Positions 12,751 to 24,622 are shown, counted from the first letter of the stretch. The stretch is DNA of 64,000 nucleotides from Hevea brasiliensis (GCF_030052815.1 NC_079498.1:84182992-84246991), one strand, 5' to 3'. Notes: generated by a model not told the origin, from the letters alone. Numbers and translations: made by a program.

Positions 12751-13245
12751 TGTTGGCTTGTCCCTCTACTAAGTGTGTCGGTGTATTATTTAAAGTGTGT
12801 TGCTTTATTCAAAATTTATAATCAACTTTCTTTTTGAAAGCTTGTCTGTTTAATTATTCCTATTTGTTGTGTTCTTAAGGTCTGTCCTCTATGGCTTTCT
12901 AAATCCCTATCTTCTCTTCTGAAACTCCAAGAATGTATGCTATTTCTTGTAACTCAGTTGCACGTATGCTCTACACTCGCCTCATATGAGGATCTTGTGT
13001 ATCAGAAATGCATCTGTTTTGATCCAGTAAGCTATAGTCCTCATACTGTATACTGTATATGAGGACAAAAGGACCCGCAGCCTGAAAGTACCTAAGAGTG
13101 GGAAGAGGCATTGGGCATGAGTATAAGTATACAGTATATGGTATGAGGCTCCCGAACCAATCCTACCACCTATCATCCAATGGTTATCACTCTTTTATTA
13201 TTACCCCATAAATAAAGTAAATATTGAAAGAAAAATTATTATTAC

Positions 13246-13247
<2 letters not shown>
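12751..13247. other. Noncoding DNA after the pararetrovirus relic
   Basis: No gene is supported. The stretch contains the nested inverted repeats at 13037-13148, and a TA-rich run begins at its right edge. The 64-codon minus-strand frame at 12982-13176 lies across those repeats and is best explained by chance. Confidence 0.5.
13037..13148. repeat. Nested inverted repeats (hairpin and larger stem)
   Basis: GTCCTCATA at 13037-13045 pairs perfectly with TATGAGGAC at 13058-13066 around a 12-nt loop. The same left arm region (from 13039) also pairs, imperfectly, with 13126-13148 (AGTATACAG...GGTATGAGG). So two alternative stems share one arm. Confidence 0.75.

Positions 13248-13313
<66 letters not shown>
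13248..13313. repeat. (AT)n microsatellite
   Basis: About 30 AT dinucleotides in an AT-rich context. Confidence 0.95.
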
Positions 13314-13314
<1 letters not shown>

Positions 13315-13598
13315 AAATTGCTTCGGTGAAATTATGCAAATAAATATTTATTTTCTACTTCAAATTTTCATTATACATATTTAGTGATAATGTCGCACAT
13401 CTTAAATACCCATGAAATTATCTGATCAAGCTAAATTAAAATGATGAGGACGGATTTTTTTTTTTTTATCTGACTTTGATTAGTACTCCAACTTGATACC
13501 ATAAAATTTTAGAAATGAGTTCAGTATAAAGTTTATTGATTGAGGATAGGAATTGTTGATTTTTAATATACAATGGCTGAAGAGGAACTTTCGTATTA

Positions 13599-13669
13599 AG
13601 GCAGATTCCAGTGATGAACACATTCTATGTATTGAGGCAGATTCCAGTTATGAACACATTCTATTATGT
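13599..13669. repeat. 36-bp tandem duplication
   Basis: Two adjacent copies (13599-13634 and 13635-13669) of a unit starting AGGCAGATTCCAGT and containing ATGAACACATTCTA. They differ at only a few positions, so the duplication is fairly recent. Confidence 0.85.
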
Positions 13670-14994
13670 CATCGGATTACATCATGAGAATTTTTCTTTT
13701 TAAATTCTCTTCGAATCGATTATGCTCTTTTATATATAATTGTGTTTAATTAAGATTTGAATTCTAGCACGTGATAATTTTGAAAATTATTTAAATATCA
13801 TTAAATTAAAATTTATTACTATCAGGTGGATTATATTATTAGATTAATAATTTAATAATAAAATAATATTTATCTCGTAATATAGATTAAAGGATGAAAC
13901 CCAACGGATTCTATCCTTTTTAATATCTTCCATCTCTAGAAGAAAAAAAATAAAATAAAATAAATTCCATTGTTGGCTTGGTTGGATAGGGAAGGATGTG
14001 GCAGGTTGCACTGTAATGCAGAAGTTCCCAGGGGCAGACTCTGACCTCACCACCTTACCTTTCTTATGGCAAATGGATTATGGGATTATAGACGCCTTCC
14101 CTACGGCATGTCTGTCTCTGCGTCACCCATCACCCTTCTGTTGGAATGCTGGTTCATTTCCTCTTCCAATTCTCATGGGTCCCACTTCATAAATTTCCTC
14201 ACTTTTTTTTTTAACTTCTCTTTTATTATTTATTGTTTATATTATTTATTTAATATCTCATGTATAATTTGTAAGGTAAAATATCATAAATTTACTTTTC
14301 AATCAATTCTCTCTATAGTAATCGAGAGAGTAGATATTTCAATATGAATTTATTATGCGAATAATATTCTTTTAGCAACTAGATATAGTAAGTTAGACAT
14401 TTTAAAAACTTTAATGTACTAAAAAGTAACTCTTTTTTTCTTAGTTAATATGAAATCTAGCCAAAACTTGTTTTCATTTATATTTTTTGACGTAAGAAAA
14501 GAATATATGCCTTTCCAAATCCTAATGCATATCTAGCCCTACGACTACGATCTAAGGGTTGTAGTAGAGTTCGTTTACGATCATAGGGGTCTGTATGGGC
14601 CCAAAAAAGATTAGCCTAGGCCCATTGCCTTTTATAATAAGTATTCTATGATCACAACCACCAGCGTGACCTCTTGATGTAGGCACTAGTCAACTAAAAA
14701 AATATTAAATAGCCAACTGAGCACATTAAATAGCATGGAGGTCGAGAAACTCTTGCCTTGACAAGGCTTTAGCATGGCTACTTTAGTACGACATTGATCT
14801 CAATATAACAAGAAACGGCCATGACACCATCAGGGATAAAAGCAACATTTATTCAATTGTTGGTATGGCAAACAAGACTAATGCAAAGTACATGCACTAA
14901 TCCAACAATACATTCAACTTGTCCAACATGCATTGACCAACTAATTGGCTACTCATCAATAGACAAGTAATGCTATTTAACCAGTTCAAAGGTT

Positions 14995-14996
<2 letters not shown>

Positions 14997-15057
<61 letters not shown>
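14997..15057. repeat. Compound (CT)n(AT)n microsatellite
   Basis: About 22 CT units followed by about 8 AT units. Confidence 0.95.
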
Positions 15058-15412
15058 GGTTTTATTTAAGTTGAAAATCTTTATGATTCTTCATTTTGTT
15101 CTTATTTAAAATCTCTATAAATATGATCTTGCCATTATGTTCCTTTAATCTCAAAACTCAGTTTCTTTTTTCAATAAAATTTGTTCCTTCCCAATTTTGA
15201 CTTTAGGGATCGACCATTCTTGAACTTCAATATCAACTCTCTTATCTTTTCTTTTCCTTTTATCGTGCATTTATGTTAGTTAAACCATATAAAATAATTA
15301 TTTTTTTTAAGCAATGGTTGTTTAGGAAAGATTATAGGGAGGGTGTGTATGTGTGTGTGTGTTTTTTTTTTTTTCTAATTTGATATTATGTTTTATTCTT
15401 TTTTATAATGGA

Positions 15413-15516
<104 letters not shown>

Positions 15517-15828
15517 ATTATTGATGCTATTATGACCTTTTCCCATTTTGAGTTCAATGAGTGAAAAATATGAGGAAAAAACAAAACCTTTTGTGTCGAT
15601 TTTCCACAGATGGTGCCACTAATACTATCCTGAGGATCTTTGTGGTATGGACCTACAATACAAGAGAACATTGAGTGAGTTAGTTTGGCAACCTCTCCGA
15701 TGTTTATGTCACTAAAAAGAATTGAGATTCAACCAATATGATCCCTTTTTATAGGTATCAATTGGATTCCTATTCGGGTTAGTAGTATAAAGGATAAGTT
15801 TATGCTAGAGAGGAAGTTTAAGTAGAAT

Positions 15829-16538
15829 TAGTGGCAAAGCCAGATTTTTGTTGAAGGTGGGCAAAGGCGAAAAAATAAATTAATTTACAAAGATGATACT
15901 TTAAAAGATAAAATTGAAATAATAACAAATAATATTCTATTCAAAATAAACTAATAGAAAAATAGTATATTAAACATCCAAAAATGATATAATCGAGCAA
16001 TAACATTACTCAGAAATGCCAACTATGTATTACATCAATATGTAGATTTTTAAGTGGCAATTGCTTTCTGTGAGTTTTCATGTTTTGATATCGTTGCATG
16101 ATCACCTCATTGTCAATGGAGTTAAAAATTTCTTTCTCGATATATGTAATTAAAGAATCAGACATCCATTGATCTGCCCTTCGATTGTGTAATCAATTCT
16201 TCACAATCTTCATAGCAGAAAATGCTCTCTCGACAGAAGCTGTTGCAACAGGTAGAATTAAGGCCAATGTTATAAGCCTATTAACCAAAGGATATAACAC
16301 ATTCCTTTTTGTCTTCACCATTCTTTCAGCAAGATTGCTAATTCCTGTCAAATTTGAAAACTCAACATTGGACTTCATATCAAGAATATATGTCTCTAAT
16401 TGATTGTCAAGAGCAACAAGCTATACCATAGAAAATTCAATAAGATAAAATTGAGCAAAGCGCAGCAATTGTTCCTCATCAAAAGCTGAAAAGGAATCAT
16501 TTGGACTCAAACAAGCAATACATAAAAGCAACTATATA
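15829..16538 (-). pseudogene. hAT transposase C-terminal remnant
   Basis: The minus strand encodes the end of a hAT transposase of the zinc-finger MYM-type-like group. The dimerisation domain contains NVLYPLVNRLITLALILPV and VATASVERAFSAMKIVKN (16193-16310), continued toward 16040 by RRADQWMSDSLITYIEKEIF. An upstream block (about 16390-16530) gives LSPNDSFSAFDEEQLLRFAQ and ends in a stop. At 15829 the plus strand reads TAGTGGCAAAGCCAG, similar to hAT terminal sequences. The N-terminal two thirds is missing because the gypsy LTR begins abruptly at about 16539. This is a dead fragment. Confidence 0.8.
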
Positions 16539-19500
16539 CTTTGTGTAATATTCATATCATGTTGATACTATTGTCATACTTTATTAAAATCAGTGTTTCA
16601 AGACTGGTAATAAAAATTTGGCAAGGTGCCTTCTATATTTAGGACAAACTGTCCTTCCAAACCTGTTGAAAACAGTTTAATTTTATGATATCAAAATCTC
16701 AAATATTTCACCGTCTCTATTTCTCAGTAAAGTCAATAGACTTTTACAGTCATTAAACAGTTCCATAATACAATCCATAATAATTTAAATATATACAGAA
16801 AATCTCCATGTTATTTAATATGTACAAAATATTACAAACTTTAGAACTTTCATAACATTATAAAATACAGGGCTGAATTTCAAATATACAACAAAAGTAT
16901 AAAATACAAGATATCCTAAGTCCTACCATGTATGCAATGCAGTGCAGATGACTCCGGACTCCTGTGCAGATCTGATGTCTCACCCGGTTGTAGGTCTGCT
17001 GGGCTCCCCAGCGGTGTCTCCAATACCTACGCGTTACAAAAGCAACGCGCTAAGCAATTTTGCTTAGTGGTGCCAAATATAAAGAAATATACACTAAAAT
17101 AAAGTAAATAAAGTATTTACAAATTTTTGGTGGTGCTGTATGTCAGTAGACTGGATTTAGCTATTTGATTTTAATTGTACTTGAATTCTCGCGTGTAACC
17201 TATATCTTGACGCATCGGATAAACGGATATACTGGCACTGGGTACATAGTACCTCGGGCCGTCACACCATCGGTCACAAAGAGTCTCCCGGTGTGCAAAT
17301 AGCGTGGCTAAAAAGCCATATAGTCAATCTGGCAATAAGCCAAGAATAAATACACAATATGTATAGCCGTAGGCTATTAAAGTCACAGTGCGGCATAACA
17401 AGCCGTAAAAACACAGTATGGCATGAAGCCATTTACAGAACAACTATCAGAATCCTATTGGCATGCCAACCTATCCATACTAGTCAACTAGGCAAACTAG
17501 GGCACATTATAATTTAATTGTTTAATTCTTCAATCTTTGGAGTTTACTAACTATTATATAATTCACAAGTCAATGCATATGTTGACCTTTTTAGGTAATA
17601 TGGACAAGTTGTTTCTAGCATCAATATGTCACAATTTATCTCTCAATATGCTGCCAATATAGTGCAATTTACCATTTTTATAAGTTGGCATTCATTGCCA
17701 AAATGCTTCAAGCATCATTGTATGCAAAATGTCAATTTCTCACTTTCTGTATGCTAGATTGGTCTAGCTTAAAGTCATATTTCCCTTGGTTTTTAGCTTC
17801 TGGTCAAAGAAGCAAAATTGTAGCTCTATGTCTTATTGCATGTGGGGCAAAATTTCAGGTCATTCCGAGTGGTGTAGACCAAGATATGGTCAATTTGCTA
17901 AAGCTGGACAGATTGCACTTTTAGTGCATAATTTGGTCAATTTTTAGGTCACTTTTGGTTCGGCAGTTTTTGTGCCCGAACTTGTGCAAGCCATTTGACT
18001 TGGTTCTGGTCATTTCTGGGCTTTGGTGTCTTCATAAGACTTGTAGATATAGGTCTTAACTATTCATGGTCAAAATTTCAGGTCATTTAGACATGTTTTG
18101 AGTGAGTTATGGTCTAAACACTAACTGCTGCCCAAATGGTCAGTTTTCAGGCCTCAAATGCACTAATCCGGATTTGGTCAATTTTAAGGTAAGTTTCTAG
18201 GCAGAATTTTGGCAACCTTTCTGCATGAAAGTTGGCCTATTTGGTGTCTAGTTTCACCCCATATTGGTCTGATATCAATTGGGTTCACAGTTTGGCACTT
18301 ATGGCCTAATTTAGGTACTGCCTTCAATACACAACCTGCATAAAGCTCATACACTTCCAATTTAATGTTCCTTCTCCTCCTCATTACTACAATATTCAAT
18401 CAACAACACTTCTATACATATATTGTACACAATTTCAACAATTCTGGGCAGAATGTTCAAGTGCTCAATGCACACAATCCATCATTAAGTTCAACATTCA
18501 CTTCCACCAAAATTCAACATACTTCAATGTTAATATTACACATACACTTCAACATATTCATACTTCAACATCACTTACACTTGCTTCCCACAAATTGACA
18601 TTAACATATATCATTAATAACCATATATTCACACACAAATTCATGCTATTAGGGGCTGCCAAACATGGCAGTTTGCTCAAGACTTCAAAGTTCCATTTAA
18701 CACCTTTAATCTAAACACTACATGTACATACTTGTGCACAAACTTACTCTAACTTTCATTTGAATCAATCAACCTTCATTTTCATTCATTAGAAGTAAAA
18801 ATAACTCAAGCTCAACAAGGGTTCATGGCTGCCAAAAATGGACAAATTCATTTCTCACTATTTCTTTCATTTCCCTTCACCAAAACACTCACCTCAACCT
18901 AAACACAAGCTTTACCAAAGCAAGGGAGGGATTTTGGACACTTACAACTTTTGATGCTTATCAAAACTTCACCAAATCTGGTTTTTCTTGTTGCCAATAT
19001 CTTCCCCAAGGTGAATAGGCAAGCTTTAATGAAGGAAGTAAGTGAAAATGAGGGCTTGATCAATGGTGCATGTTGATGGAGGAAGTTTGGCCATGGTGGA
19101 CTTCCATGGAGGTTTTGTTTCGGCTGGTTTGTGTTTTGGTGAAGAAGAAGTGGTTTCTGCCCACTAATGTCTTAGATAATGTCCCAAGGATTGAGTTAGT
19201 GGAGCACTAACTCTAAACAAATTGTTTAATTAGTTAAACTTTCATTATTTGCACCTTTAGCTCAATTATTTCACTATTTACATAATGTGTCACCATTTAA
19301 TTTTTCATGACATTTATAAAGTGTAATATCATTTATTTTTAATGGAAATTTAGGTCAAAAGCCAACTCTAGGTGTCAATTGACCAAAATACCCCACTTCG
19401 GGTTACATTCCCGATTTTTCGGTAACACCGATTTTTGTTTGTTTCTCGATTTTTCATTTTTCTTTGTACTAATTTATTAATTTTTCTTTGAAATTTCTAG

Positions 19501-19813
19501 TGTCAATTACATTTCAATAAACCTTTATCTATGTCTCAAAATTAAATTCAGAGGGTTCCCCGCAATCCTGGGGTTGGCAATGGCCTTCCCGGTGCGGTCA
19601 CCCATCGCTACGGTGTCGGTTCGTTTAACTTAGCTTCATTTTCTCTCTTTCATTTTTGTTTGATTTTTCTTGTATTTTCTTTTTATTTATTTCATCATTA
19701 TATGTCTGTTCACTATCACCGAAGTGTAGTTCCAGACATACTGACTTGCCTGGACTGTTATTTGACTACTGGAGCAATTGAACGTACAGAACACATACAG
19801 CGGGGATGTTACA
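16539..19813 (-). repeat. 3' LTR of the Tekay element (truncated)
   Basis: In element orientation it starts TGTAACATCCCCG (at 19813) and runs to 16539, where homology with the other LTR stops about 116 bp before the expected ...GGTGTTACA end. It carries about 330 bp (around 18155-18500) that the 5' LTR lacks. A tandem stem-loop lies at 17030-17067. The 79-codon frame at 17685-17924 lies inside the LTR and has a near-copy in the other LTR; I do not regard it as a gene. Confidence 0.93.
17030..17067 (-). other. Tandem stem-loop in the Tekay 3' LTR
   Basis: Two adjacent perfect inverted repeats. CTAAGCAA at 17050-17057 pairs with TTGCTTAG at 17060-17067, and CGCGTT at 17030-17035 pairs with AACGCG at 17044-17049 (loop 8 nt). 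In sense they follow the phrase GGCACCACT. The same position in the other LTR is 25229-25266. Equivalent structures occur in other LTRs of this window (37085-37123, 62739-62778). Confidence 0.7.
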
Positions 19814-19826
19814 ACTCTTCCCCTCT
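19814..19826 (-). other. Polypurine tract of the Tekay element
   Basis: On the minus strand this reads AGAGGGGAAGAGT, directly before the LTR start TGTAAC. It would prime plus-strand DNA synthesis. Position and purine content are as expected. Confidence 0.85.
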
Positions 19827-19829
19827 AAA

Positions 19830-20340
19830 TAAAAATTTCGTCCTCGAAATTTACCTGATGTGAAGAGCTGAGGGAACTGTTGTCTCATTGTCTTCTCACT
19901 CTCCCACATTGCCTCCTCCGTGTTGTGGTGTCTCCATAGGATTTTCACTAGTGGAATTATCTTGTTTCTGAGCTCTTTTATCTCTCGTGCCAAGATTTTA
20001 ATTGGTTCTTCTTCATATGTCTGGTCAGGTTGTACCATAATTTCTTTTGCTGAGATGACATGTGAAGGATCTGATCTGTATCTTCTGAGCATCGAGACAT
20101 GGAACACATTATGTATCTTGTCCAGCTCAGGTGGTAAGGCTAACTCAGAGGCTCTTTGGTCCCACACGTTCTATCACTTCATATGGGCCAATGAACCTAG
20201 GGCTTAATTTTCCCCTTTTCCCGAATCTCAACACTTTCTTCCATGGTGATACTTTGAGAAATACCTTCTCGCCAACTTCATACTCAATGTCTTTTCTCCT
20301 CAAGTCAGCATAAGATTTCTATGCCGAGGCAACTTTCAAA
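19830..20340 (-). pseudogene. Integrase C-terminus with chromodomain (Tekay)
   Basis: The frame at 19766-20167 contains LPPELDKIHNVFHVSMLRRY, the usual end of a gypsy integrase, followed by a chromodomain-like segment, KILAREIKELRNKIIPLVKI, then LWRHHNTEEAMWESEKTMR and QFPQLF. Chromodomains are known to direct chromovirus integration to particular chromatin. Upstream (about 20170-20340) the expected integrase linker is present but scattered over frames with stops. The domain itself looks intact, yet it is cut off from the integrase core. Confidence 0.85.
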
Positions 20341-21500
20341 TTGGCATTTATCGATTTCACCTTTTCCTCTGTCTGCTTTATCGTGCTGGCCCCACTAGCT
20401 TATCTTCACCCAATTCAGTCCAACATACAGTGTTGCATTTTCTCCCAACAGTGCTTCATAGGGTGCCATCTGTATACTAGCTTGATAGCTATTGTTATAT
20501 GCAAATTCTGCCAGTGGAAGGTATCTATCCCAACTTCCCTCAAACTCAATAACACAACTTCTCAGCATATCCTCGAGGACCTATCACATATATTCAGTTA
20601 TTATTATCATTATTATCAGTTTATTGTTTGCAATAACTCAGTGAGTTTCAAAATTTACCTAGATTATTCTTTCTGACTGTCCATCCATCTGAGGATGAAA
20701 AGCCGTACTAAAATGGAGTTGTGTGCCCAAGGATTCTTGTAATTTCTTCCAAAATCTCGATGTAAACCTCGGGTCTCTATCAGATATAATGGAAAGTGAA
20801 ATTCCATGTAGTCTAACTATCTCACTGATGTACAATTCTGCTAGCTTTTCCAGTGAGTAGTCAGTTCTGACTGGCAGAAAATGTGCTGATTTGGTCAACC
20901 TATCCACAATCACCCATACTGCATCATGCTTCTTCTGAGTGAGAGGTAGACCACTGACAAAGTCCATAGTGACTCGGTTCCATTTCCATTCAGGTATGTT
21001 TATGGGCTGCAACAAACCTGATGGAACTTAATGTTCTGCTTTGACTTGTTGACAGGTCAAGCATCTAGTTATATGGTCAACTATGTCCTTCTTCATACCT
21101 GGCCACCAGTATCGGAGTTTCAGGTCATGGTATATTTTTGTGCTTCCTGGGTGCATAGCATACACACTGTTATGTGCTTCTTTCAGAATACTGGTTTTCA
21201 ACTCTTTATCATCTGGAACACACACTCTTTCTTTATAGTACAGGCACCCATTTCCTTTCACTTCATATTCAGTTTCCTTCCCCTCAGTGATTTTGCCCAT
21301 AACAGCCATTAATTTCTCATCTGTCTTCTGCCCATCCTGTATCTGTTGTAACAGATTCGGCTTCACTAGCAACTCAGCCAAAATAACTCCATCATGAGTT
21401 AAGGATAGTTGGGCATTCAGAGATCTTAATGCTACAATAGATTTTCTGCTTAAAGCATCAGCGACTACATTTGCCTTCCCAGGGTGATAGTCAATCACAC
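20341..21500 (-). pseudogene. Integrase zinc-binding and catalytic core (Tekay)
   Basis: The HHCC module runs from EAHNSVYAMHPGSTKIYHDL to RCLTCQQVKAEH (frame 21028-21498). The catalytic core frame (20659-21015) shows MDFVSGLPL (first Asp), [14 protein letters not shown] (second Asp) and [14 protein letters not shown] (region just before the catalytic Glu block). A TAA after KAEH (about 21028) and a TAG at 20659-20661 break the frame. Coding similarity resumes at 20580 with [20 protein letters not shown]. The 78-nt segment between (20581-20658) has GT...AG ends. Confidence 0.88.
20581..20658 (-). other. Possible intron within the integrase
   Basis: On the minus strand this AT-rich 78-nt stretch begins GTAAATTTTG and ends GTGATAG, exactly between the codon after RII and the codon for V of VLEDML. 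The flanking residues are contiguous in related integrases. It therefore looks like a small spliceosomal intron, or an intron-like insertion whose length is a multiple of three. The codon just before it is TAG where Gln (CAG) is expected. Confidence 0.55.
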
Positions 21501-22575
21501 AATCATAATCTTTCAGGAATTCAATCCATCACCTCTGTCTCAAATTAAGTTCCTTCTGGGTTGGCAGATACTTCAGACTCTTATGGTCTGTGTATATGTA
21601 GCATTTTTCTCCATACAGGTAATGCCTTCATATCTTCAATGCGAAGATAATTGCTGCTAATTCTAAATCATGAGTAGGGTAATTCTTTTCATGTGGCCTT
21701 AACTGCCTGGAAGCATATGCGACCGCTTTCCCTTCTTGCATCAGTATGCACCCTAACCCATTATGTGAGGCATCACTGTAGACTACAAAGTCTTTTCCAG
21801 ACATTGGCTGTGTTAACACTGGTGCCTCTGTCAACATAGCCTTCAGCCTCTCAAAACTGGCTTGACACTTGTCATTCCAGTCAAATTTCATATTCTTGTG
21901 CAGTAATTTGGTCATTGGAGCAGCTATCAGGGAAAATCCCTTTACAAATCTTCTATATCCAGCTAACCCCAAGAAACTTCTGATCTCAGTTGTATTTCTG
22001 GGAGGCTTCCATTCCATCACTGCTTCAATCTTCTTGGGATCCACTCTAATCCCTTCAGCTGATACTACATGTCCAAGGAATGCAATCTCATTCAACCAGA
22101 ACTCACACTTGGACAATTTAGCATACAATTTCTTCTCTTTTAAAGTCTGCAGAACAATTCTTAAATGCTCATCATGTTCTGCTTTATCCTTGGAATACAC
22201 CAGGATGTCATCAATGAAGACCACTATGAACCGATCTAAATATGGATGGAAGATACGGTTCATAAGGTCCATGAATGCTGCTGGAGCGTTTGTTAACCCA
22301 AATGGCATCACCAGGAATTCATAATGCCCATACCGGGTTCTAAATGCAGTCTTAGGCACATCTGCATCTTTAACCCTTAGCTGATGATACCCTGATCTGA
22401 GATCAATCTTAGAAAACACACCGGCTCCCTTCAACTGATCAAACAGATCATCAATTCTAGGCAATGGATACTTGTTCTTCACTGTTACTCTGTTTAACTG
22501 CCGGTAGTCAACACATAACCTCAGTGTCCCATCTTTCTTCTTTACAAACAGTACCAGAGCTCCCCACGGTGACAC
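21501..22575 (-). pseudogene. Reverse transcriptase and RNase H (Tekay)
   Basis: A 315-codon open frame (21628-22575) contains the RT core: [55 protein letters not shown], the [11 protein letters not shown] active site (FIDD), and the [11 protein letters not shown] connection. RNase H follows with [16 protein letters not shown] and [24 protein letters not shown] at the expected Trp of the K(I/L)WRHYLYG motif ends the frame at 21628, and a second TGA follows near 21530 before WIEFLKDYD. The catalytic residues are retained. Confidence 0.93.
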
Positions 22576-22798
22576 ACTGGGGCGTATGTGTCTAGTAATT
22601 CTTGTAGCTGGATTTTTAACTCTTTCAATTCAGCAGGTGCCATCCTATATGGAGCAATTGAAATTGAGTGTGCACTGCATAATCTCAATAGCAAATTCAA
22701 CTTCCCTTTACGGTGGCAAACTAGGCAATTCCTCTAGAAACACCTCGGAGAAATCCCTTCTTGTGGGTATGTCGATAAGTTAAGTTTACCGCCTAGTG
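22576..22798 (-). pseudogene. Frame-disrupted protease-RT linker
   Basis: Pieces of the expected linker occur in different frames: one with AYRTCG at the end of the protease frame, one with [19 protein letters not shown] before the RT start. At least two indels separate them. No full reading frame crosses this stretch. Confidence 0.65.
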
Positions 22799-23338
22799 TC
22801 AACCACATGTGCGATAGGCTTCACACCCTTTCTCAACCATCTCCTTGCAATCAGTTTGAGATGACATTGGACAAGAAATCATCCTTTCACCCACAACTAT
22901 TATTTCTTCGTTCTCGTGGTTTTGAGAGATTCTCTTCAATTTATAATCTACTATTGCCTGATGATGGGATAACCAGTCCATTCCCAAAATCACATCAAAC
23001 TCATGGAAAGGTAGTTCGATTAAGTCTGCTAAGAACTCTTTCCCTTGAATCTTCAATGGACAGCCCTTATACACCTTGTTTACTACCACACTGTGGCCTA
23101 GCGGATTTGTGACCAGGATGTCTTGGTCACTTTCCTCCACTGGTATTCCCTTTTCTATGGGCAGCTTGATACAAATATATGAATGAGTAGATCCAGGATC
23201 CACTAATGCATGCACAGAAGTATTATAAAGGAGGAACGTACCCTTGATGACATCTGGAGCATCCTGTTCCTCTTGTGCCCTTATAGCATAGGCTTTGGCT
23301 GGTTTTCTGCCTTCTGCTCTCTCCACAGACTCTGACAT
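22799..23338 (-). pseudogene. Aspartic protease (Tekay pol N-terminus)
   Basis: The 179-codon frame shows TSVHALVDPGSTHSYICI, where the usual D-[ST]-G active site reads D-P-G-S, then FHEFDVILGMDWLSHHQAIV, the second conserved protease block. The FxVILGMDWL phrase is standard for plant gypsy elements. In this element gag and pol were probably one polyprotein: an open frame links the protease to the zinc knuckle upstream except for TAG codons. Confidence 0.88.
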
Positions 23339-23339
23339 A

Positions 23340-24493
23340 GGTTTCTGTGAAGTACCGGCTGCCTCAGCCTTACCCGGCCTTCTACCCCTTGGAGCTGGAG
23401 GGGCAGGCCTATCAGTTGATACTGGAGTGGATGTAGCAGTTCTGCGAGGACAATCTCAGACTAGGTGGTCTGTAGATCCACACCATAAACAAGCACCTAT
23501 CATCCTCCAACATTCACCCTTATGCCATTTTTGGCAATGTGGGCAAGCAACAGATACTGTTGGGGCTGGTCCCCTGAATCCTGTCCCTGGAGAGCTAGCC
23601 ATTGAAGGGGTGGACTGGCCTCTCCTTGGTGCAAACTGAGATTTGGGCCTCTGTGACTGACCCTGACTTGGTGCTCTACTAAAACTTTGAGTAAGCGAAC
23701 CTCTGAATTTCTTACTAGGGGCAGAAGATGTACCGGTCTGACCCTGACCTCTTTTCTGCTATCTGTCCCTTCTGTTCTGCTCATTCATTCTAACTTTTTC
23801 AACCTTCAGTGCAGCTTCCACTAACTTGGCAAACTCTGTAATCCCCAAGGCTGTAATCATTACTTTAATGTTATCATTGAGTCCTTCCTCAAATCTCTTG
23901 CATCTCTCTGCCTCATTAGGGACTATTTCCCGCCCATAGCGGCTCAGTCTGACAAATTCTCTTTCATATTCAGCCACTGTCAGCTGTCTCTGGCGTAGGG
24001 TAATAAACTCCCTTCTCTTCTCTTCCAAGTATACACTGCCCACATACTTCTTTCTGAACTCAGTGAGAAAGAAATCCCAAGTTATCTGTTCTGGTGGCAC
24101 CTCACTAGTTACTGTATCCCACCACTGGTATGCATCATCTTGCAGTAGTGATACAGCAGCTTCCAAATTCTGCTCTGGAGTACAATGAAGTTGTTTCAAG
24201 ACTCTTCCAGTTCTGTCCAACCAGTTTTCAGCAGTGACAGAATCATCTTCCCTTTTGCCCAGAAAGTCCACTGCTCCAAACTTCCTGAGTCTCTCCATAT
24301 GAGATTTTTGATGTGGAGGTGGTGGTTGTGGCATAACTCCTGCCATCTGTCTAAAGAACTCAACCATTTGCTAAAATGTGGTTGATGCATTTGGTACTGG
24401 TGGAGCAGGTTCCCTCCTGTCTCCTGGTTCAGTCATAGATGGAGCATGACTTTCCACTTCCTCATCGACCGCTCTCTGCGATGTGGAGTCCAT
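23340..24493 (-). pseudogene. Gag polyprotein of the Tekay element
   Basis: Translation starts at the ATG at 24491-24493 (MDSTSQRAVDEE), 113 bp after the PBS. The capsid-type domain includes QWWDTVTSEVPPEQITWDFF and FLTEFRKKYVGSVYLEEKR, followed by AEYEREFVRLSRYGREIVP. A zinc knuckle region reads CPHCQKWHKGECWRMIG and CLWCGSTDHL. In-frame TAG codons lie at 24371-24373, 23759-23761 and 23461-23463. Each is most simply a C-to-T change of a Gln codon or similar. Otherwise the domain is well preserved, consistent with a young insertion. Confidence 0.9.
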
Positions 24494-24605
24494 ATTCTGA
24501 TCAAAATAACAAAACAAATCAAAAGATCTGCATTAGAGTCATCTTAACACTTACAATGCAATGCATGATGTACAATCTATCTAGGTTTAGAAACGCCTAA
24601 ACCGT

Positions 24606-24617
24606 GCTCTGATACCA
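24606..24617 (-). other. Primer-binding site for initiator tRNA-Met
   Basis: On the minus strand this reads TGGTATCAGAGC, the standard plant initiator-tRNA-Met PBS, five bases downstream of the 5' LTR end. Confidence 0.95.
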
Positions 24618-24622
24618 CTAAA

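Noticed and set aside
17685..17924. 79-codon frame repeated nearly identically at 25887-26126
   Set aside because: Both copies lie inside the two LTRs of one element, so repetition follows from LTR identity; the translation shows no domain and runs antisense to the element.
19660..19863. 67-codon plus-strand frame at the LTR/internal junction
   Set aside because: It spans the LTR end and PPT antisense to the element and has no domain.
21869..22324. 151-codon plus-strand frame
   Set aside because: It lies antisense to the well-supported reverse transcriptase.
23500..23784. 94-codon minus-strand frame
   Set aside because: It is a shadow of the gag frame, which carries the zinc knuckle in another phase.
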